This document shows positions 50,991 through 58,500 of a DNA stretch of 64,000 nt, in pieces. The notes beneath the pieces were generated by a model. It saw nothing but the letters and a program-made list of their open reading frames with translations, made no database searches and had not been told where the DNA came from. The stretch is from SbD1 sp039679945 (GTDB lineage Bacteria; Desulfobacterota; Syntrophobacteria; Syntrophobacterales; Syntrophobacteraceae): assembly GCA_039679945.1 (NCBI GenBank), contig JBDKTY010000281.1, forward strand, positions 1 to 64,000, written 5' to 3'. The position numbers were made by a program, and so were the translations under genes. The first letter of the stretch is position 1. Each line of letters starts with the position of its first letter.

Positions 50991-52286
50991 TCACGGTCGA
51001 ATCTTTATCCAAAGGAGTTTCGCGGGATGTGCCCCGCTGTTCTTCCACTGGTTCGGATTTCCCTCGACCAGGTAAATGAGGTCTCCGGCATGAGCAGTGT
51101 GCACTTCGTTCTCGCATTTTATCTGTAATTCGCCCGAGATCAGGTAGCCGATCTCTTCCCCCCTGTGCACGAAAAAATGCGATGATACTGTCCGCTCGGG
51201 AGGAATCTCTATCATGTACGGCTCCGCCCTTGATTCCTGATCGACGGGAGTGAGCAGTTTCAGAAACGCGCTTTCCTCGGGAATCTCAGGTATCTTTATC
51301 TCGGTTCCTTCGGCTTCCGGGAAAATTATCCGCCTCTTCCCCTCGCCCCTCTCCTGGAAAAAGGAGGTCACTTTCACCGACAGGATCTCAGCCATCTTGA
51401 ACAGGGCGGGAAGCGACGGGTAAATCAAATTGCTTTCCACCTGGGATATGGCGCTTGGCGTCACTCCCACCAGCTTGGCAAGTTCTGTCTGGGATAATCC
51501 CCGGCGAGTTCGAAGCTCCTTGAGGCGTGGGCCGAGATCGATCCCTCCCCCTGCTCGTTTTTCTTCATCGAAAATGATATCGAGATCTTTTGCCCGGTAA
51601 GTGTAGGGGTGATGCAGGTTTTCCGTGCTGCGTTTCTCGGCCTTCAGGATAGAGAGGCTCGTTGTCCCCCGCTTTATGGAAAGGTCGATCACCACCTGTG
51701 CTATCTGACTGATCTGTGCCCTTACGCGAGGCGAATGAGCCCGTTTTTCCATGAGCCAGTAGGCTATGGTATTGAGTTCATAGAGCCGGGGGCAGGAGTG
51801 GGCATAAAAGTTTACCAGGGCCTCTTCCCCGCCCCACAGTTCCTGCATTCCGGTCACGCTTTCAAAGACCAGCCTGACATCCCCCTTGAGACCGGCGTGA
51901 ATGCCATAGAGCACATCCATCACCTCTTCAGTCCTGCGGGGTTCCTTGACCTTCACGATCCGGCAGGGCAGGTCATTGATTTCATCGTAGAAGCGAAGGA
52001 AAATCGGTGAATTCGCGCCTTTGCCGCTTGAGAAACAATCAAGGATGGTAAGGGCCGGGTTTTCCGCAACTTTGCCCAGTTTCTCCAGCAGGTTGCGCGG
52101 AGATCTATCGAAACTGGCATATATGAGCGGCTTTTTCCTGCTCAGAGAGGATTGGATGAAGTTCATGGAGAAGGCGAACGCAAGGCTGCCGGAATCGTCG
52201 TGCCAGACCACATTGTCGCCGATATAGAGGCCATCCAGGAGATGATCCAGGTGGCTGACTCCTGATGTTACAAATGGTTTTTTCAT
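50991..52286 (-). CDS. KaiC-like/HTH/cupin three-domain regulator
   Basis: A 431-residue protein of three parts. Residues about 1-235 follow the RecA/KaiC-like pattern (TSGVSHLDHLLDGLYIGDNVVWHDDSGSLAFAFSMNFIQ, key parts only: LDGLYIGDN) but the Walker A GxxGxGKT is absent, so ATP binding is doubtful. Residues about 250-305 are an XRE-type helix-turn-helix (RLKELRTRRGLSQTELAKLV and SAISQVESN). Residues about 340-431 are a cupin sensor domain (HFFVHRGEEIGYLISGELQIK; HAGDLIYLVEGNPNQW). HTH-cupin regulators sense a small molecule; the KaiC-like half suggests a signal from protein interaction. The target is probably near, but no operator is proven. Fusion is unusual. Confidence 0.85.
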   Translation of the reverse strand: MKKPFVTSGVSHLDHLLDGLYIGDNVVWHDDSGSLAFAFSMNFIQSSLSRKKPLIYASFDRSPRNLLEKLGKVAENPALTILDCFSSGKGANSPIFLRFYDEINDLPCRIVKVKEPRRTEEVMDVLYGIHAGLKGDVRLVFESVTGMQELWGGEEALVNFYAHSCPRLYELNTIAYWLMEKRAHSPRVRAQISQIAQVVIDLSIKRGTTSLSILKAEKRSTENLHHPYTYRAKDLDIIFDEEKRAGGGIDLGPRLKELRTRRGLSQTELAKLVGVTPSAISQVESNLIYPSLPALFKMAEILSVKVTSFFQERGEGKRRIIFPEAEGTEIKIPEIPEESAFLKLLTPVDQESRAEPYMIEIPPERTVSSHFFVHRGEEIGYLISGELQIKCENEVHTAHAGDLIYLVEGNPNQWKNSGAHPAKLLWIKIRP

Positions 52287-52697
52287 GTGCGGACTCTCGT
52301 ATCAAACAGAGCGTTTGCGCAATGGAACTGGGCGCATTCCCTGCTTTTTACAGAGTTTGCGCACTTAGTAATTCCAACAGGTTAGAGTAGGGTACAGGAT
52401 GCCCTTTTTGCCAATTGCCGCATCTTTCATTCCGTAAGTCTTCGGAATTATAGGATGTGGGCATAAGGAACAGGGATGCACCCATGGAACTCTCCACGGA
52501 ACATGGAAACAGTAACAAGAATTGTCTATTATCCCATCTGTGCGGTGAGTTCAATCAGTTTGGGGCGCGTTGTTCGGATATGTCATGATTTCATGCGGGT
52601 GGGCGCCGTAAGGCCATGCGGGAGAGAACACGTGGCAGCCTTGATTTGCCTGCATGTTTGGCACGGTTCTCCCCTGTCCTGCCTGGAACGGAACAAA
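52287..52697. other. Intergenic region upstream of the three-domain regulator
   Basis: 411 bases without a supported gene. It should contain the promoter of the minus-strand regulator gene. No palindrome or box pair stands out. Confidence 0.55.
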
Positions 52698-52736
52698 CCT
52701 CACGCTTCCGGAATAATCCCGCTATCCGGCGTGAGG
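52698..52736 (-). terminator. Terminator of the 58-residue protein gene
   Basis: CCTCACGC (52698-52705) pairs with GCGTGAGG (52729-52736). Read on the minus strand it follows the small gene by 32 bases and is succeeded by TTTGTTC. Confidence 0.65.
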
Positions 52737-52768
52737 TGTTCTAGTGGATGGACTGTGCGATGGTGAAA

Positions 52769-52945
52769 TTATTGTGGAGTCTTTTGGCGTAGTTCGCGTG
52801 CCCACTCCCTGAGATTCGCGGCGTCGTTGAGACGTCCGGACTCCTGGAGGATTCGCGCATGATTTTCCAAATCCTCCGCGATTTCCTTTGTTTCGGGGTT
52901 AAAATTCTTCCTGAGGGGCTTCTCTGTCTCAATCCATTCAGCCAT
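52769..52945 (-). CDS. Small 58-residue protein, unknown function
   Basis: A short polar protein (MAEWIETEKPLRKNFNPETK at the start, then a predicted helical pair: EIAEDLENHARILQESGRLNDAANLREWARELRQ). The helical pair resembles one TPR-like unit. The ATG at 52945 follows GGAGGTCAAGTG, a good ribosome site; a longer frame up to 53020 has none. A hairpin terminator follows. The combination of ribosome site, coherent helix pattern and terminator supports a real gene. No family is recognised. Confidence 0.65.
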   Translation of the reverse strand: MAEWIETEKPLRKNFNPETKEIAEDLENHARILQESGRLNDAANLREWARELRQKTPQ

Positions 52946-53444
52946 CACTTGACCTCCGGCTGGGGCGGAAGGATGTGCCTGCCTGATGTAGCGACGGATG
53001 AAAAACCTTCCATCACGCATCCAACTGTTAGTGATACTATATAATGGATTCTAAAAATAACTGCCAGTAAAATCCATTTTCCCCGGCAGGTCATGCCGAA
53101 ATGAGTTATTGTACCTTAGGGCATATTCCCGAGAGCCTCGTTTTGTGAACCTTCGTTGAAGCCGGTGGTGAGTGATCATGGTGGTCAGGTACACTTAAAT
53201 CCACATCGTCAATATTAGTTTAACTAATAACTTCATATTGATAATGAGAAAACCCGAGTTATTTCTTGACAAGAATCACAAGTTGAAGTTTATGGAATCG
53301 AGGCTAATAAAGCGCAGGAATTATTAAGGCAATACTGCGATAAAAAAGGTTTTACTCCGTTGTGTTTCATGAGTTTGGAACCCTCCCCCGGGGCTTCCGC
53401 CTGTAGCAACCTGTTCCGTTGAACTTTACCATGAAGGAGTTACT
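52946..53444. other. Divergent spacer before the glutamate-synthase-domain gene
   Basis: 499 bases. The central part is AT-rich and holds nested inverted repeats (53209-53241). TTGACA at 53266-53271 is a possible -35 box without a clear -10 partner. No gene is supported. Confidence 0.6.
53209..53241. promoter_or_regulatory. Nested inverted repeats, candidate operator
   Basis: A 17-base palindrome, TATTAGTT-T-AACTAATA (53213-53229), lies inside a wider repeat TCAATAT (53209-53215) / ATATTGA (53235-53241). It is 200 bases before the glutamate-synthase-domain gene and 25 bases before a TTGACA. Confidence 0.45.
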
Positions 53445-55013
53445 ATGTCGCTGAGCAAGCCGAATCGAAGTGCCGCAACCCTAACTTCAACCCGTGTAAG
53501 TCCGGCCCCAAGTTCGGGTATGTGCTCAACATGCCTGGATGGATGTAAAGGACCGTGCGAAATAGGACGTTCGGCCCTCAAGGGAAGGGAGATGCTCTAT
53601 CCCCAGCCCTTTGGCAAAATTACGGCCGGTGGTGAAAAAGATTATCCCGTCGATTATTCCCACTTTAATATTCAAGGAACATGCGTCGGCGCCGTGGGCG
53701 TCGCGGCCGATTCGGACAAGGCCATATTCCCGGTCGTCGACTGCGCCACGGCAGTCGGATCACAGAAAACGGTGCATATGGATTTCCCCGTGTTCACCGG
53801 GGCCGTCGGATCGACCGATATCGCACGGATCAACTGGGAAGATGTTGCGGTTGGCGCGGCCATCTCCGGTGTGATTGTCGTCGCGGGTGAAAACATCTGC
53901 GGTATGGATCCGCAGGCGGAATTCCAGAAGGGCCGGATAGTCAAATCTCCGGAGATGGAGCGCCGTGTCAACGCCTTCAAGAAATGGTACGACGGCAAGG
54001 GCGGCATCATTATTCAGGCTAACGTCGAGGACACGAAGCTCGGCGTGCCGGAATATGTTATCGAGAAGCTGGGAATCGAAATTTTCGAACTCAAATGGGG
54101 GCAGGGCGCGAAGGACATCGGCGGCGAGGTAAAGCTCTCCAGCCTGGAGCGAGCGCTCCAGCTCAAGAAGCGCGGTTATATCGTGCTCCCCGATCCGACC
54201 AATCCCGCCGCGAAAGAGGCTTTCAAGCACGGCGGTATAACCGAGTTCGAGCGTCATTCGCGTCTGGGCATGGTATCCGAGGATGGCTTCTACAAGGAAG
54301 CCGAGCGCCTTCGGAAAGTCGGCGCAAAGTACGTGACGCTCAAGACCGGCGCTTACAGGCCCGCTGACCTGGCCCGCGCGATCAAGTTCTCCTCCAATGC
54401 CAAGGTCGATCTTCTCACCATCGATGGCGCGGGTGGCGGTACGGGCATGAGCCCCTGGCGGATGATGAACGAATGGGGCATTCCGACGGTCTACCTGGAA
54501 TGCATGACCTATAACATGTGTGAGCGCCTCCGGGCCAAGGGAGCCTACGTTCCCCCGATCGCCATAGCGGGCGGCCTGTCCCTGGAAGATCACATTTTCA
54601 AGGCCATAGCCCTTGGCGCTCCGTATGTGAAAGCCATCTGTCTGGGGCGCTCGATCCTGGCCGCGGCGATGGTCGGAAAGACTCACGGCAAGATTATGCT
54701 GGAAAAGCTTGACCGCGAAGGCGAATCCTTCGAGGAAGGGTGCTACCAGAAGCTTTTCGCGGTAGGGTCGACTCTTAAGGAACGTTTTGGCAAAGAATTC
54801 GCCAAACTGCCCGCCGGCGCCATAGGCATGTACTCCTATATCGATCGCCTGAAGCAGGGACTTCAGCAACTGATGGCCGGCGCCCGTAAATTCTCCCTGG
54901 AACACATCGACCGAAGCGATATAGTCGCTCTTACCAGGGAAGCCTCGGATGTTTCCGGAATCCCTTATGTGATGGATTCCGACCAGGAAGAGATAGACAA
55001 GATTCTGGGCTAA
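53445..55013 (+). CDS. FMN-binding glutamate-synthase-domain protein
   Basis: A 522-residue protein of the FMN-binding glutamate synthase family, i.e. the central synthase barrel without the glutaminase or large-chain N-terminal region. Key sites are GVGAVGVAADSD-like FMN contacts (GTCVGAVGVAADSDKAIF), the PAKEAFKHGG stretch, DLLTIDGAGGGTGMSPWRMMNEWG and the IAIAGGLSLEDHIFKAIALGA segment. The 3Fe-4S cysteine motif CHxNTCPxGV of bacterial GltB is missing, but residues 27-38 hold CSTCLDGCKGPC (CX2CX3CX3C), which may bind another cluster. It may work as ferredoxin-linked glutamate synthase with a partner subunit, or in another redox role. No gltD-like gene is adjacent. An AAGGAG-type site precedes the ATG. 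Confidence 0.88.
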   Translation: MSLSKPNRSAATLTSTRVSPAPSSGMCSTCLDGCKGPCEIGRSALKGREMLYPQPFGKITAGGEKDYPVDYSHFNIQGTCVGAVGVAADSDKAIFPVVDCATAVGSQKTVHMDFPVFTGAVGSTDIARINWEDVAVGAAISGVIVVAGENICGMDPQAEFQKGRIVKSPEMERRVNAFKKWYDGKGGIIIQANVEDTKLGVPEYVIEKLGIEIFELKWGQGAKDIGGEVKLSSLERALQLKKRGYIVLPDPTNPAAKEAFKHGGITEFERHSRLGMVSEDGFYKEAERLRKVGAKYVTLKTGAYRPADLARAIKFSSNAKVDLLTIDGAGGGTGMSPWRMMNEWGIPTVYLECMTYNMCERLRAKGAYVPPIAIAGGLSLEDHIFKAIALGAPYVKAICLGRSILAAAMVGKTHGKIMLEKLDREGESFEEGCYQKLFAVGSTLKERFGKEFAKLPAGAIGMYSYIDRLKQGLQQLMAGARKFSLEHIDRSDIVALTREASDVSGIPYVMDSDQEEIDKILG

Positions 55014-55130
55014 GACCTGAACAACCACCTGTTCGGGGTGACCCCGCGCGGGACTGCCGGTTATCTTCCATGGTATGCCATTGCCCTGGCAAGACCCGGT
55101 AAACCCGCGAATCCCGGTTTAAATGAAGAT

Positions 55131-55166
55131 CCCCCGCTTCTCCAGCCATGAGGAGCGGGGGGCTTT
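55131..55166 (+). terminator. Rho-independent terminator after the synthase gene
   Basis: CCCCCGCT (55131-55138) pairs with AGCGGGGG (55154-55161), followed by GGCTTTAATTG. Confidence 0.7.
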
Positions 55167-55574
55167 AATTGTTGAATGCCCCTGCCTTTGACTGACCCTT
55201 CGCAAGATGTACCCCGCTCATGCTTCGACGGCTCCCGATAGACAGCGCTCGGAGGTAAACAGTTGCAATGAAATAGGTCGCTAGCTTCAACACCGGCTTT
55301 TCATAACTCAGGGACGGGAACTTCCCACGTTCATGGTGAGCGAAATAAACCTCGCATTCACACGGCAGCCTATCGATCGCTCATTCACACCAGCCCCCGA
55401 CCGCGTCCGTTGTCAACCATTCCGAACTGCCTGTCGTCTAAATATGCTGGCTGGAAGTCCAGTGTAATGTGTTAATCTACGCAGTGTTCCTTTGAGCTTA
55501 AAGCAATCCCTGCCGATAAGGGAGGGGAGAGATTTTGTCCAAAAATTCCTAATACAATTTTTTCGGGGGGCCTT
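55167..55574. other. Intergenic region before the macroglobulin gene
   Basis: 408 bases without a supported gene. Short diverged fragments of the dispersed repeat family (for example around 55215-55260 and 55340-55370) are present. No promoter boxes are obvious. Confidence 0.55.
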
Positions 55575-58500
55575 ATGAAGAGTCGCGGGAGTGTATTGAA
55601 CCGCCGCACGCATTGGGTAGCTTTGACCGGTATCGTTTTGCTCGGTCTTTTCTGCGTTTCTATCTCGAAGACGTGTCCCCCCGCCCTGGCCGCCGGGGAA
55701 ATGGAGGAGGGGCTCAAGATCTCGAGAATCACCCCTTCGGGGGCCGATGTGCCCGCGGGAAGACAGATCGTCTTCGAGTTCAACCGCCCGGTCGTGCCTC
55801 TCGGGAACATGGGAAGGAGCGGTTCGGAAATTCCGATCAGCATCGAGCCGGCTCTCTCCTGCCAATGGCGTTGGCTCAACCCCTCCAGTCTTGCCTGCCA
55901 GTTGGATGAGCAACATACCCTGGCCCTCTCCACCAAATACCGGGTGACGGTGAATCCGGGAATCAAGACGGAGGACGGTAAAACCCTTGCCGCGCCGGTT
56001 GCTCACAGCTTCATTACCCAGCGCCCGAAAGTCAGCTCGGGTTACTTCAGGACATGGCTCTCTCCGGTAAACCCCCAGCTCACGATCCAGTTCAATCAGC
56101 CGGTGCGTAAATCGTCCCTGGAAGAGCATCTGTATTTCCAGTGTGAAGGGGGCGCCAAGGTTGCCGCCAAGGTTTTTGAAGATCCGCAGTATCCCGGCAA
56201 TCAGTCTCGTTGGCTTGTTCAGCCGGCCGGCGATCTTCCCGCTGATAGGATGGGGGATCTCATGGTGGAACCGGGCGTTCTTGCCGTTACGGGAGGTGAG
56301 CCGGGGATAGAGAAGAGGAAGATAGAAAGCTTTCGCACACTGCCTCCATTCAGGTTTCTCGGGGTGCAGTGCAAGAACCTGGCGGGAGTGGATATTGTTC
56401 TCTCTCCCAATCCCAAGTCTTCCGCGCAAACCCGATGTAATCCCGTCGCCCCTGTATCGCTGCTTTTTTCCTCCCCCGTGAAGACAAGCGATCTGCAGAA
56501 GGCGACACGCGTCACTTCCGGCGCCAAAGGCTCGCCGGTCGGACCGGAGATCTGGTCGGAGGGAGACTACTCAAGGCTGAACGAGACACACAAGAAAGGG
56601 GAGGGCTACGAGACTTCCTTCGAAAGCGATTCCATTCTGCCGTTTACCGAATACCGCCTGCAGGCCAAGCCCGCCAGCATAAAGGATGAATTCGGACGCC
56701 CGCTGGCGGCTGGAATCGACATTCGTTTCGCAACCGATCATAAACCCCCCTATTTCTCTTTGTACAAGGAGATGTCGGTCCTCGAAAAGGGGCTCGATAC
56801 GGATCTCCCGGTTTTTGCGACAAACCTTGAGCAGATAGAGTTCACCTACGAGACCCTCACCTCGGAGGGAAAAGCTCCCGCAAAGACTCAAGTCCTGCCC
56901 GGTCCCAGGAAGCAGGACGTCACGACCGCCATTCGGCTTGGAATCCGAAAGCTTGTTCCCGCCGAATCGGGGATCGCCACTGGAAAAATAAAGACACGAC
57001 CCGCCGTATCGGACAAGGATACTCCCAGATACTTCGTCGCCCAGATTACGCCATTCCACGTACATGTGAAGCTCGGGCATTTCACCACGCTGGTCTGGGT
57101 TACCGATCTCCAGACGGGAGAGCCTGTTTCCGGAGTGGATGTCCGAATTCAAAAGGACGTGATGAAGGACATCGGACGTAGTCCCGAGGTGCTGTCCGAA
57201 GGCCGGACCGCTGATAATGGCACCGCGGACCTTGCCGGTATTGCGAAGATCGACCCTGAGCTGAAGTTAACCGAGGGTTCTTCAGGCTCCGAGAACCCGC
57301 TTCTTTTCGTCTGGTGCGGGAAAGGGAAGGACATTGCCCTGGTCCCCCTGCGCTATGAGTTCCAGGTGGACTCGGAGGGGTCCAACCATCAGTACATCCC
57401 CTCCTGGAACAAGGCCCGTCATGGGCATATACGTGCCTGGGGGGCGACCGCCCAGGGGATCTATAAGGTCGGCGATACCGTCCAGTTCAAAATCTACGTC
57501 CGCGACCAGGAAAACCGCCGGTTTGTGCAGCCGCCCTCGGCCACCTACAACCTCAAGATTATGGACCCCACGTCCAAGGTGGTCCACCAACGCGACAATA
57601 TCACGCTCTCGGAATTCGGAGCGTTCGACGGGGAGTTCCCCATTCCGAAAAACGGCGCGGTCGGATACTACCAGTTCCAGTTAGGCTGCAACTTTGCCAA
57701 GCTGGATCTGTATCCCCTGCAGGTCCTGGTGAGCGATTTCACGCCATCGTCCTTCAAGGTCACAACGGAACTGAACGGGAAGATGTTTGGATTGGGAGAT
57801 GCCGTTCGTGTCACCACGGAGTCAAGACTCCACTCCGGAGGACCCTTCGGTAATGCGCGGGCAAGGATCAATGCAACCGTCGAACCACAGCCATTCCGTC
57901 CCGCAAACCCACAGGCACGCGGTTTTCAATTCGATGTGGTCCAACGTGAGGAGGATGAGGAGACCGTCTCCCGAGGGATACAAAACCTGTTCGAGACCCA
58001 GGGGAAAGTGGATGACAAGGGGGACCTCGCAACAGAATTCAACATAGCCGAAACGCCGGTGCTGTATGGACGCATGGGGGTGGAAAGCACGGTGCGGGAT
58101 GAGCGAGGCAAATCCGTCGCGGGACGGGCTTCGGCGACTTACTTCGGCCGCGACCGCTACGTGGGACTGTTCCAGGAGGACTGGACCATCCAGGAAGGAA
58201 AGCCGGCCAGCGTCCAGTTTATCGTCGTTGACCAGAATGGGAATTCCGTTCCGGAGACAGCGGCACATGTCATCATTGAGAGGCTCGAGATTAAAGCCGC
58301 CCGGGTAAAGGGGGCCGGGGATGCCTATCCGACCCAATATGAGAAGGAATGGATTACCGACCAGGAACTCGATATCACCTCGGGTCCGGACCCCAAGACC
58401 TTCGAGTTTACACCCAAGAATTCCGGTACCGTGCGAATTACGGCGAGTGTCAACGATTCCAAGGGGCGTGAGCACAAGACATCCATGCGGCGCTGGGTGG

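Noticed and set aside
55413..56429. 338-codon frame antisense to the macroglobulin gene
   Set aside because: It overlaps the start of a long, well-supported gene and carries no motif.
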